Translations under genes and position numbers: made by a program
NCBI GenBank assembly: GCA_963838775.1
Contig: CAWISP010000036.1
Span: 1 to 64,000 of the forward strand
Origin: Chersky-840 sp963838775
GTDB lineage: Bacteria; Actinomycetota; Acidimicrobiia; Acidimicrobiales; UBA8190
DNA: 64,000 nt
Reading direction: 5' to 3'
Part shown: positions 45,628 through 54,656 of the stretch, one piece after another
How positions within the stretch are numbered: position 1 is the stretch's first letter
Layout: every line of letters begins with the position of its first letter
Notes under the pieces: generated by a model
What the model was told of the DNA's origin: nothing
Seen by the model: only the letters and a program-made list of their open reading frames with translations
The model's database searches: none

Positions 45628-46586
45628 TCGTTGGTGTCATCATCGGGGTGGTGGTCCTCTTCCTCCTTATCGCGTTTGCACTCTCGGTGAAGATCGTCCG
45701 GGAGTACCAGCGCATCGTGCTGTTTCGGCTCGGTCGGGCTATCGGGCTCCGCGGCCCCGGGCTCGTCTTTGTCAACCCCGTGACTGATAGGACTTCATGG
45801 GTCGATCTGCGCGAACAGTTTCTCGAGATCCCGCACCAGACGGCGATCACAAAGGACAATGCATCGATCTCGATCGACTTCATTATCTTCTACAAGGTCG
45901 TGGACCCGGCCATGACCGTGCTCCAGGTCCAGAATTTCGCTGCCGCCGCGCAAAACGTGGCGGCGACCACCCTTCGGAGTGTGGTCGGTGACATGCCGCT
46001 CGACGACGTGTTGTCGAAGCGCGAGGACATGAATGCCTCGCTTCGAGTCCGTCTCGACGAAGTCACGGAGCGCTGGGGCGTGAAAGTGACCACTGTGGAG
46101 GTTCGTGAAGTGAACCCGCCCGCCGGGGTTCTCGAAGCGATGACGCGCCAGATGTCGGCCGAGCGCACAAGGCGGGCGGCGATCACCGAAGCTGAGGGTC
46201 AGAAGCAGGCTGCCATCACCCTCGCCGAGGGCACCAAGCAGGCGGCGATCCTCGGCGCAGAAGGGGAGAGGCAATCCGCCATTCTCCGCGCCGAAGGACT
46301 GGCTGCCGGGCTCGAGAAGATCTTCGTCGTCGGACGGGGCCTCGATCGGAACACCATGCAGCTCCAGTACCTCGAGACGTTGAAGCATGTCGGCGCGGCC
46401 CCCTCGACGAAGATCGTGGTGCCGATGGACTTGCTCGGGGGGATCGCGAACGGATTGCGAGGGGCGGTGGTGTCGTCCGAGGCGCCGAATGGATCGGCAC
46501 CGTCCAACGATGTCACGTCATCCCTGTCCAGCTCGCGCCCCGACTCGGACGCACACGCTGAACTCGATGACGGCGAAGCACCGTAA
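45624..46586 (+). CDS. Slipin (stomatin/SPFH-family membrane protein)
   Basis: 320 residues. A membrane hairpin at the N terminus (VIIGVVVLFLLIAFALSV) is followed by an SPFH/PHB domain (REYQRIVLFRLGRAIGLRGPG, DIDF-type SISIDFIIFYKVVDP) and a long charged helix rich in Ala/Glu repeats (AAITEAEGQKQAAITLAEG). It forms oligomers on the inner membrane. Partner of the upstream NfeD gene. Confidence 0.93.
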   Translation: MIVGVIIGVVVLFLLIAFALSVKIVREYQRIVLFRLGRAIGLRGPGLVFVNPVTDRTSWVDLREQFLEIPHQTAITKDNASISIDFIIFYKVVDPAMTVLQVQNFAAAAQNVAATTLRSVVGDMPLDDVLSKREDMNASLRVRLDEVTERWGVKVTTVEVREVNPPAGVLEAMTRQMSAERTRRAAITEAEGQKQAAITLAEGTKQAAILGAEGERQSAILRAEGLAAGLEKIFVVGRGLDRNTMQLQYLETLKHVGAAPSTKIVVPMDLLGGIANGLRGAVVSSEAPNGSAPSNDVTSSLSSSRPDSDAHAELDDGEAP

Positions 46587-46751
46587 TCCGTTGTCCTGAG
46601 CCAGGATGCCGGGCAGCTGGAGTTCCGCCTGCTCGAACACATCCCCGCCTCGATTCGGAGGTGGCCTTCTGCAACGACGTCTCAGCCGCCACGTTTCTTG
46701 GCCACGGCGTGGCCGGGCGAGGAAGACGCGACCGATGATCGACGAACTGGC

Positions 46752-47498
46752 TCACGCCCCACAGACCATCGCCGCGCCCGGCTGCGCCAGCGAATTCACG
46801 GCTTCGAGGTTGCGCACCGTGCAGTACTGGAGCCACCTCAGCACGACCGGCGACAGTCGGTCACACACCCAGTCCCAGTGAAGAGAAACGATGTCGCCCG
46901 GCTGGAGCTGCGTGGTTACGGCTCGTCCATCGAGGCGGTGCCGTGCAATCTCCACCTCTTCGGCTCCGAGTGTGAGTTTCGATCCCACGAAGCTCAGTTG
47001 CCGGCTCCGCACCGTCACTAGGTCCCCAGTCAGGGCTTCGACGCGTCCCCAGCGGATGCGGCAGCGGTCCAAGACGACGAGGGGTGGTCCGTCCCTGCCG
47101 GCGCGCAGAAGCCCAAGCCACGGGTACACGGTGAAGACATGAGAATTGTGTTGCGGGATCCCACCTGGGGCGGCTGACAGGAGGGGGCTCAGACGCGGAC
47201 CGGCACGGTGCTCGAAGTGGTCGTCCAGCGATCTCACCAAAGCAGACGTCGGCACCCGCGTCAGCAGGGCGTTGCCGGTCCAGTAAGCCTCCACCACCCG
47301 GGGGTCAAGTGGCTCGGTGATGCCGCTGCAGGCTGCGATCAGCTGGAGATAGGGCCATGCCCCGCGAAATTGGGCAGCCATCTGGCTGAAGCCCCGAAGG
47401 TCGGTACCCTCCATGGCCATTCCGAGGAATTCGGCAGAGTCGTCGGGGTCGCAGTAGCCGAGCGCGTTGGGGGGATAGGCGTAGCGAGCGAAAAGCAA
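46752..47498 (-). CDS. DUF6390-family protein (hydrogenase-associated)
   Basis: 248 residues read from the first good codon at 47498 (TTG; the natural start may lie upstream across a frameshift). LLFARYAYPPNALGYCDPDD, GAWPYLQLIAACSGITEPLD and FTVYPWLGLLRAG are the family pattern I recall from actinobacterial [NiFe] hydrogenase operons. Function unknown. It is the distal end of the hydrogenase remnant and the most intact member. Confidence 0.6.
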   Translation of the reverse strand: MLFARYAYPPNALGYCDPDDSAEFLGMAMEGTDLRGFSQMAAQFRGAWPYLQLIAACSGITEPLDPRVVEAYWTGNALLTRVPTSALVRSLDDHFEHRAGPRLSPLLSAAPGGIPQHNSHVFTVYPWLGLLRAGRDGPPLVVLDRCRIRWGRVEALTGDLVTVRSRQLSFVGSKLTLGAEEVEIARHRLDGRAVTTQLQPGDIVSLHWDWVCDRLSPVVLRWLQYCTVRNLEAVNSLAQPGAAMVCGA

Positions 47499-47592
47499 AG
47501 GGCCAGCCGCGAGGCGTCCCTTTGGTACGAGACGCGGGCACCATCGGGCGCGGTGCTCGGTCCGAAACCGGCGACGGTGGAGCGCTCCATGG

Positions 47593-48623
47593 TCAAGTGC
47601 CGATGGCGTCGCGACTGCGCACCGACGGACGCATCAGGCTCACCCAGAACACCGCTCCTGCTCCTGCCGCGACGAGGAGGAGGCCGAGTGCCTTTGGCGC
47701 CAGCGACGTCGTGCCTGCCGCGACCGAGAGAAGGGCCGTGACGTGACATCTACCGCTCGGGCGCGTGCCAACGCCGTCATCCAGGTGCCGACGTACCCAG
47801 CCAGCAGGAGCCCGGTCAGCAGGGCCCACCCGATCTGGGAAGAGCCAAGAGACGCCAGGATGTGGAAGCCGCCGGTCGCGACCAGATAGGCGACAAGGGT
47901 GAGCGCCCCGACTCCCATTCGCACCAGGGCGAGAACGCCAGGTGCCACGTCGACGCAGCAGAACCTTGGCGACGACGACCTCCACAGCCCACAACAGCGT
48001 GGAGCCTAGGACGAGTATCTCGCCCCGGTTCGCCACGAGGTGTCCGACGCCACCGGCGATGGCGACGCCCGCGACGAGCACGGCGATGGCAGCGACATTC
48101 CACCAGGTCAGGTGCTCGCGCAGACAAGGCACGCAAGGGCCGCCACCCAAATGACGAGCGTGTCGCGCCAGAAGGCGGCGGGCGTGACCGCGGTGTCGGT
48201 CAGCCCGTCGAAGAACAGGATGAAGGCGACGCCTCCCCCCACGATCCCCACGTACATCAGTCCCATCCAGCGAGCCGGACCCCACGCTGTCCACCGGTCC
48301 GAACCTGGCCCGGGCGATGCCTGAGTGGAGGCGGCGGTGACGAACCGCGTGGCGACCGATCCCGAATGCGAACGCCGAAGGATCCACGCCACCAAGGCGC
48401 CGGCGCCGAGGATGACCGTGGCCATGAGGTTCTTCGCTGTCGTGTAGACCGACGGTGTGGCAATCGCATGCACACCGTAGCTGTTGACGAAGACCGACAA
48501 CCCGCTGATGCAGGCGGTCATCCCCGCCACCACCACACCGGGGAGGCTGCCGCTCCGCGGAGATCCTGGAGCTGGATCGGCTTGCCCGGCGGCACCAGGG
48601 CTCGAGGTCGCCTCAGCGCTCAT
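47593..48623 (-). pseudogene. EamA/DMT-type transporter, several frameshifts
   Basis: Read from ATG 48623. About ten membrane segments of an EamA-family transporter are spread over three frames: VVVAGMTACISGLSVFVNSY and GLMYVGIVGGGVAFILFFDG first, then WWNVAAIAVLVAGVAIAGG, then GVGALTLVAYLVATGGFH, ending ALGLLLVAAGAGAVFWVS. At least three single-base indels lie in GC runs. Gene order suggests it belonged to the hydrogenase operon. Confidence 0.7.
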
Positions 48624-48886
48624 GTCGGTACCTCGCCCCCGTTCTGAGTGGTCGCTGACTGGGCCCGCTGGAGCTGGGTAGCCACTGCTTCCGCATCCGC
48701 CGCGTCGACCCGGTCGATGGCGTACCCGCTGTGGACGACGAGCCACTCGCCCGGAGTGGGCACCGGACCGTCGAGGGCCAGCAGGAAGACGCGGCGGACG
48801 GTGTCGCTCACGTCCTCGACGTCCACCGCCTCGGAACCGGCGCTCTGCACCACACGATGCAGGCGGCTCTCGCACGATGAACACCC
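48620..48886 (-). pseudogene. HypC/HupF-like hydrogenase maturation chaperone, start lost
   Basis: The body reads SRLHRVVQSAGSEAVDVEDV and GEWLVVHSGYAIDRVD, the HypC beta-barrel with its VHSGYAI strand. The expected Met-Cys start is fused onto the end of the flavin/NAD subunit fragment, and no start codon is visible in this frame; only a cysteine (CESRLH) remains. HypC delivers the Fe(CN)2CO group to the hydrogenase large subunit. Confidence 0.65.
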
Positions 48887-49252
48887 GTCCGCCCTCTTCG
48901 GCGCGGCGCGCTACCAGCTCGTATACGGCGCCGCGCAAAGGGGCGAGGCCAATGCTCCCGGCCACGACGACCACATCCCCCCCTCCCTGGGCCTCGGCGG
49001 TGGATGCGGGATCGGTCCGCTCACCTGGACCGGATGAGTCCCCGACTCCCCAGTCAGTGCCGAACGGCCCTCGGACGCCGATCACGTCGCCGACAGGTGT
49101 CTGGCACAGAGCCCGGGACACCGAACCGACATCGCGCACGGTGTGTTGGAGTGGGCCATCGAGGCGCGGATCGCTGCTCACGGAGATGGCCGCCTCGCCG
49201 ACGCCGAACGCCGTCAGCATGTTGACCGGCCGCGGGCCTGACTCGGGGAACC
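48860..49252 (-). pseudogene. hydG: Sulfhydrogenase gamma (FAD/NAD-binding) subunit fragment
   Basis: Only the middle remains: VNMLTAFGVGEAAISVS (FAD site), then GDVIGVRGPFGTDWGV and VVVVAGSIGLAPLRGAVYEL (NAD site). The N-terminal 50-80 residues and the C-terminal half with the 2Fe-2S cysteines are missing. The end runs straight into hypC, so hydG 3', the small and the large hydrogenase subunits appear to be deleted between them. Confidence 0.7.
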
Positions 49253-49721
49253 TCAGCGGGCACCGTCGGTCCCATAGAGGTCGAGTAGCCGAAGGCGGGT
49301 TATCTGCAGGCGTTCGAGGAGGACGGCGGCCACTCGTTTCATGAGCTCGTAGCCCAGTGCGGGGTCGGTTTCCGCCTTCTCTCTCAGACACACCGCGCCG
49401 ATGGCGACAGCCCCGACCGCGTCTAGGGCACGGGCGTCGAAGTGCCACCGGTAGGGGAAGACGAGCCAGCTCCAACCCATCGCCGCGCCGGGGTTCACCG
49501 TCTCGACGACGATTGATCCCTTGCTCGGTGCGTGCACCTCGATCGCGACCCGGCCCCCGGCGCAACAGGTACAACGTGTTGGCCGCGTCGCCCTCGGCCA
49601 GGAGCAGGTCGCCAGGACGGAAGGACACGTTCTGGGCGCAGCCGGCGACGGTGGCCACAGCGTCACCGGGTAGACCAGCGAGAAGCGGATGCCGTGCAAC
49701 CAGCTCGGCCAGCGACGTCAT
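49253..49721 (-). pseudogene. Cyclic-nucleotide-binding domain protein, one frameshift
   Basis: From ATG 49721 (overlapping the hydB stop): HPLLAGLPGDAVATVAGCAQ and GDLLLAEGDAANTLYLL form the CRP-like nucleotide-binding fold. After a GC-run frameshift near 49556 the frame continues GRVAIEVHAPSKGSIVVE to TGA 49253. It has no DNA-binding domain. This gene is a regular member of group 3b hydrogenase operons in actinobacteria. Confidence 0.7.
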
Positions 49722-50870
49722 GACGCGCGCCGTCCTACGGGCGCTGCGCTGGGACGCACAGCCCCGTCGGTGCGCTCGATGGCAGCCACTTCCTCGGTGG
49801 GGTCGATCCCCACGGGGCACCAGGCGATGCACCGACCTCATCCGACACAGCCCGAGGTGCCGAACTGATCCCACCACGTCGACACCTTGTGGGTGAGCCA
49901 TTGGCGGTAGCGCGAGGACGTGGAAGCTCGGACCGGCCCCCCATGGAGGTACGAATGGTCGACGTCGAAGCACGACGCCCAGGTACGTTGGCGGGAAACC
50001 TCGCCAGTCAGCGATGATGTGTCGCGGACGTCGCTGCAGAAACAGGTGGGGCACACCAGGGTGCAATTCCCGCAGGCCAGGCACCGGTCTGCTACCTCAT
50101 CCCATCGGGGGTGCTCGAGGTTTCGAGCTAGGAGCTCGGCCAGCCCCGCGGTCGGGAGCTCTCGAGTCATGGCTCTCGTGGCCGTGTCGAGCGCTTGGTG
50201 GCGAGCGGCGAGGTCTACGGCTGTGGCCTCCTGGGTGGCGACGCGCGCCAAGACCTCGGCCCCCAGGGCCGTGCCCACCCGGACGACGAAACGGTGCCCG
50301 TCCCCGTCGGCGAGTTCGCTCAGCGCCAGGTCGAACCCGTTGTCGGCTCCCGGCCCGGTCCCCATGGAGGTGCAGAAGCATGTGCCAGCGGGGACTCCGC
50401 ATTCCGCGGCCACGATGAAGGTCCTTCTCGCTCCGCCGCGTAATGCGGGTCGGGAACGGTGCCGGCCTTCAGCACTCGGTCCAGGACATCAAGAGCGGCG
50501 ATCTCGCAAGGTCGGGCGCCGATGATGGCTGTGGGGCCCGACCCACGTTCGCTCTCGGTGAAGGTCACCCGCCGTCCACCGAGGCCCGCCAGAGCTCCTG
50601 CGCAGGGGGGAAGAATTCCGCCTTCCACGATCCCGGACCGACGGCCCACGCGAAGAGTGTGGCGTCGCCGCTGAGCTCGACGCGGTAGTGGCCGGGGGAT
50701 TGCGCATCGTGGTAACCCGCCGGCAGGTCAGCGACGCCGGTCACAGGGCCCGGCATGATTGCCCCGTCTCGGACGACCGGTCCCATCGTGCGGTAGCCGA
50801 GGCCGGCCAGCACGGCGATCAGCTCGTCGAGGCCATCGACGTCGACCACGGCGGCGTCTCCTATGTTCAT
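49718..50870 (-). pseudogene. hydB: Sulfhydrogenase beta (4Fe-4S) subunit, frameshifts and a stop
   Basis: From ATG 50870 (MNIGDAAVVDVDGLDELIAV), through SGDATLFAWAVGPGSWKAEF, then in other frames SGPTAIIGARPCEIAALDVL, GTCFCTSMGTGPGADNGF and the Fe-S motif CLACGNCTLVCPTCFC. The second ferredoxin motif reads SGCVG, TGA, GRCIAWCPVGIDP, so a cysteine codon has become TGA at 49838-49840. At least two frameshifts (near 50600 and 50410). The protein would pass electrons from the hydrogenase to the flavin subunit. Confidence 0.75.
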
Positions 50871-50895
50871 GGTCGCATGGTAAGACCTCGGGGCC

Positions 50896-51444
50896 TCACA
50901 CGGCCATGACGACCTTGCCTCGAGCACGGCCCTGTGGAAGTACCGCATGGCTGCGGCGGCCTCACGGGGTGGGTATGACCGGTCGATGACCGGTGTGACC
51001 TTCCCTCGTTCGAGGAGCTCCCCGAGGACCGACCAGTCCGCGGAGTTCTCTTTCGCAACGAGAATGCCCAACTTCTGGCTCACCAGTGGGGAGAGCGCTA
51101 TCGCCCGGAGCTGGCGGTCGAATCCCCCAACCACCGTCCGTCGGCCCCGCCCCGACGATGACGAGCCTGTCTCCCGGGGTGAGGGCTCGACGAAGGCGTG
51201 ACAAGGCGCTGTCGCCCTCGATGTCGACAATCGCGTCGTAGCGCTGGTCTCCCGCGGCGCCGATGATCAGCACCTTCTGCCCGGCCTGCAGCGGGACGCG
51301 GTCACGCAGGACCTGCAACGCGGTCACCCCGGAGACGGGGACTGTTGCGGCCTGCTCGAAAGAGCGGTTCGCCGGCTTGGAGGCATAGCTGACCGGTCCG
51401 GTGCTCAGATAGCCCATTCGATGTGCGACGATCCGTGCACTAAT
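50896..51444 (-). pseudogene. Medium-chain dehydrogenase (quinone oxidoreductase-like) remnant
   Basis: PANRSFEQAATVPVSGVTAL and LQAGQKVLIIGAAG are followed at once by QRYDAIVDIEGDSALSRLRR, so about 60 residues of the NAD-binding domain (GVGTYAVQ...) are deleted. The C terminus is in other frames (FDRQLRAIALSPLV, then GRARGKVVMAV, stop 50896). The 5' end is cut at the att-like core 51445-51467. Confidence 0.7.
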
Positions 51445-51467
51445 GGTCGAATACGCATCTCCGACAC
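51445..51467 (+). other. Att-like core at the truncated 5' end of the dehydrogenase remnant
   Basis: GGTCGAATACGCATCTCCGA plus CAC matches the end of the 66-bp repeat (GGTCGAACGCCTCTCCGACAC) with one inserted stretch. Recognisable dehydrogenase sequence stops here, so this is a probable junction scar. Confidence 0.6.
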
Positions 51468-51608
51468 TCCATTTTGACCAGGAAACTGCTCGGCCTTGGG
51501 CCGGGCGCTCGCGCGCCAGGGCAACCGCGCTGAATAGCGGTCGGTGCGGAGGGTCGAGCCCGCGATGATATTCGAGCAGTGGCGTGAGGCGGACCTGCCC
51601 ACCCGGTT

Positions 51609-53258
51609 TTACCGCACACGTTCGCACAGGAGAATGGGGGTGCTCGGAATGATCGAAGCGGTCGGGTATGACCCCGCCGGGATGTTCAGCCACGGACCGC
51701 TGACGTGCAGGGACACGGTAACGCTCGACGCGTTAGGGGTGGAGGGAAACGCTACAGCTACGCCCAGATCGGCCGCGGGGTGTTTAACCCTGAGTTGGAT
51801 GGAGCCTGACACCGGGAGTTGGACGGACACAGGGCTCTGGGGACTGCTGATGACGCAGGTTGGCAGGGCTGTATCGGTGAACGTGAGCGCCCCTGGATAA
51901 CCGGGATTCGTTGATATGAACACACCGAGAATGGCTCGTTCAGCTTGTAACTCAGGACGCGGTATCGCGGTGAGGATGGGAAACTGACCGCGACGGACCA
52001 ATTGCGTCAATGCCGCCACGCTGGGTGCGTCGGGCGGCCCGAAGCTGGAACTCGACGTCTGGTAGCCTGGGAACTTCTCTCCGGTGTGGATCAGGTAGGC
52101 GGCCGCCTGAATCTGGCTATCCAACGGACGAAAGTCGGCCGCCACGATGTCTGCGTTTGTTACCAGTGAAACGGCGTTGGCGCCTATGAGGACGATCAGC
52201 CCCGACATGACGATGGGACGAAGATCTCGTCGTCGGGCGAGCGCACTGATGAGCTGCCCGATCAATGGCAGGCATAGCGCCACCGCAATGTAGGAATATC
52301 GGGACGCGAGGGCCTGTTCAGGGCCAGCTTGCAATCTCCCGAGCCCGACAAATGCATAGAGTGCGACGGCCGTAAGGGCCAGAGCGGCGGGCACGTTGCG
52401 GCGTACCGCCGCCGCGCCGGCGAGGACGGCTACGAAAACCGCACCGAGATGTGCGGAGCCGTCAACGAGGCCGCCCAAGCTCGCGGTCAAGCCCGTCCAG
52501 ACGTACGAGGCGAGCCCTCCGAAGCTCAGGCTCGCGATGTCTGAGGAGGCGTAGGTGCCTATGTGACCGATGAGCGCGTACCAGACGATAAAGAACACGG
52601 CGGGGGGAACTGCCGTCACCACGGCGACGGCGGGTCGGCGTCGGGTCAAGGCCACGAGCACACACCCGAACACCATGGGTATTCCGAGGTTCGAACACAT
52701 GAGCGCGCAGACACCCCAGACAGGTGGGAGCCAGAACCGGTCACGCTCGATGGCGTCGATGGCTAGAAGACCGAAGGCGACGGAGCCGACGAATGTGATC
52801 TGGAATGCCCTCGTCAGGTCATCGAATCCGACGCCGAGAACCGCCAATGCGGCCACCAGGAGGGTTGCGGTCCAGGGGTCGACCTCGTGTCGCAACATGA
52901 GGCGCCACAGCAGGTGGACCACAGTAAGGTTCGCAGCGATCAACGGCAACGCGTAGAGCCAGTAGTAACGGACGCCGACGAGGTTGAACAACGCTCGCCA
53001 GATCAGGATCGGTATGGTTGTCCAATGCTCGTTATGCGGCGCGAAGAGGCCTTCGGTGCCCACGAATCGGACGCCTCGGTAGGCGAGAAAATCCCACTCA
53101 TCCAAGTGGAACCATTGTTTTGTCGCTTGGACAACGAGGAAGATACCGGCAGCCATCAGCGTCAACAGGTGGACGAGGCGCACCTCTCGTGGCAGCGTCG
53201 GAAAGGTCGCCGAGGACGCTTCGCCTCCGGTCAGCGCGGGCGCTGTGTTGGTGTCCAT
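51609..53258 (-). CDS. Polytopic membrane protein, GT-C-like
   Basis: 549 residues from ATG 53258 (MDTNTAPALTGG). About ten to eleven membrane helices, with a first loop FHLDEWDFLAYRG that includes a DEWD acidic motif typical of GT-C glycosyltransferases. Later helices (VVTAVPPAVFFIVWYALIG and others) are followed by a periplasmic C-terminal region of about 150 residues. Probably transfers a lipid-linked sugar outside the membrane. Intact, in contrast to the pseudogenes next door. Confidence 0.65.
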   Translation of the reverse strand: MDTNTAPALTGGEASSATFPTLPREVRLVHLLTLMAAGIFLVVQATKQWFHLDEWDFLAYRGVRFVGTEGLFAPHNEHWTTIPILIWRALFNLVGVRYYWLYALPLIAANLTVVHLLWRLMLRHEVDPWTATLLVAALAVLGVGFDDLTRAFQITFVGSVAFGLLAIDAIERDRFWLPPVWGVCALMCSNLGIPMVFGCVLVALTRRRPAVAVVTAVPPAVFFIVWYALIGHIGTYASSDIASLSFGGLASYVWTGLTASLGGLVDGSAHLGAVFVAVLAGAAAVRRNVPAALALTAVALYAFVGLGRLQAGPEQALASRYSYIAVALCLPLIGQLISALARRRDLRPIVMSGLIVLIGANAVSLVTNADIVAADFRPLDSQIQAAAYLIHTGEKFPGYQTSSSSFGPPDAPSVAALTQLVRRGQFPILTAIPRPELQAERAILGVFISTNPGYPGALTFTDTALPTCVISSPQSPVSVQLPVSGSIQLRVKHPAADLGVAVAFPSTPNASSVTVSLHVSGPWLNIPAGSYPTASIIPSTPILLCERVR

Positions 53259-53282
53259 GTGGTCATGTAGAGAAGAGGCCAA

Positions 53283-54529
53283 ACGAGATCAGGTTCCCGA
53301 ACCCGTTTGGGGCTCCGACCCAAGCCAGACAGAACGGCGGCACGCTCCCACGACAACCCTGCCCACGGACCACTGCCGTACAGATGATGGCGGTCAAGGC
53401 TGAGCCAAAGACCACCGTGAGCCCGCCAACCAGGTTCTTGTGCTTAGTAACGACCGGTCTCGGCGAGTGCTTGGCGCATGATCGAGAAGCGTTCGCGATG
53501 CAACTCGTCACCACCGTCCGGGTCCAGAGTCGACGCCAATGCTGTTGACCCCACCAAAATGGTGAGCAACATCGCCACAGCTCGATGGTCAAGAGCACCC
53601 TCCCGCCTGGGGTCATCATCGTAGGCGACGGCCGCAAGGGACCGCGGGGATCCACGCTGTGGCCGACACCAACGAGGCGGCCCCCGGTCGTCAACGGGCT
53701 TTGCCGATTCGATGATGCAATCCGATCTCGGATATGCAAGACGGATACGGTAGGGCTGATGGCACGCCGCAAGAGCCTCTTTAGCCAGCCCTACCGGGCC
53801 GCCAGGGACCTCGGGAATGTTGAGACGCCAGAGCGACGAGCCACCGGGCATACTGGCAGTCTGCCGCCCGTCCCAGGGTCGGGTCCGTTCAAAATCTGAC
53901 CGACAAAACAAAGGTCGGTCGACGAGGACGCCAGAACGAGGGCGACACGCCTCACTCAGAACACGATCCCAGCGTCGGAAGAGGACCTCGAGAATCTGGC
54001 CCGGGTGCTTGCCTCTGACTACCTGCCGAACCGGAGTCCCGCGGTGTGCGCGTAGATCGTCTCCCGCTCCTCCGGTGTCGCGTCGTCGAGGTTTGCCAGT
54101 CCGTCTCGCACGAACGAGATGAGGGACCGGATCTCCTCCCGGGTGAGCGCCACCCCCGCGTCGTCGAGTGAAAGGAAGACCGCAACAAGAATGGCTGCCA
54201 AAACCGAGCCATCTCGCCACGGCGGCGATCTGGGCGGGCACCGTCAAAGTCCATGGTGTCCCAACAGCGACCAACGCCCCGAGCGCCAACTCCCACACTC
54301 GCGCGAATGGCGAGAAGTAGGCACCGGAGCGCTGGATGTGTCGATGATCGAAAACGCCAATGATCCACAGAAGACGATGACGAAACCGATCGCTAGTCGC
54401 GCTTGGAGCGAAAACCGCGTTCGGATACATGCATGCCGGCACCAGGAATAGCGTCGGATACACGACGTAGAACTGCTCTTCAACCGCAAGCGACCAATAG
54501 AACTTGTGGGAGGAAGGCTGCCATGCCAA
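53283..54529 (-). pseudogene. Acyltransferase-3 fragment and other debris
   Basis: On the minus strand 54230-54520 encodes part of an OafA-type acyltransferase (KFYWSLAVEEQFYVVYP, FARVWELALGALVAV). The rest of the region is out of frame or unrelated, including the recombinase fragment at 54019-54201 and a short membrane-like stretch near 53280-53450. No intact gene is seen. Confidence 0.6.
54019..54201 (-). pseudogene. Serine recombinase C-terminal fragment
   Basis: VALTREEIRSLISFVRDGLA and DDATPEERETIYAHTAGLRF align with the C-terminal helix region of the island 1 recombinase (SDDEIRALVALERDVLR, ATADQRAIIYGHTMGLRV). A different, diverged relative; only about 45 codons remain. Confidence 0.65.
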
Positions 54530-54656
54530 ACGCCAACATCGCTGTTGCCATCGACAGGGGAAGCCGTGAACATCATGGCCGCGGCCGAAGCCGGGACGAG
54601 CGAACGGCAGGCCCGGCTCGACGAAGCCATCACTGCCGCCAGTGACGACTGCCGGG

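Noticed and set aside
49800..49842. Selenocysteine insertion signal near the TGA in the hydrogenase gene
   Set aside because: The stem is weak and the gene has other frameshifts, so decay is the simpler explanation.
24407..50000. Genetic code with reassigned stop codons
   Set aside because: The three in-frame stops are TAA, TAG and TGA, in different genes, while all intact genes use these as stops.
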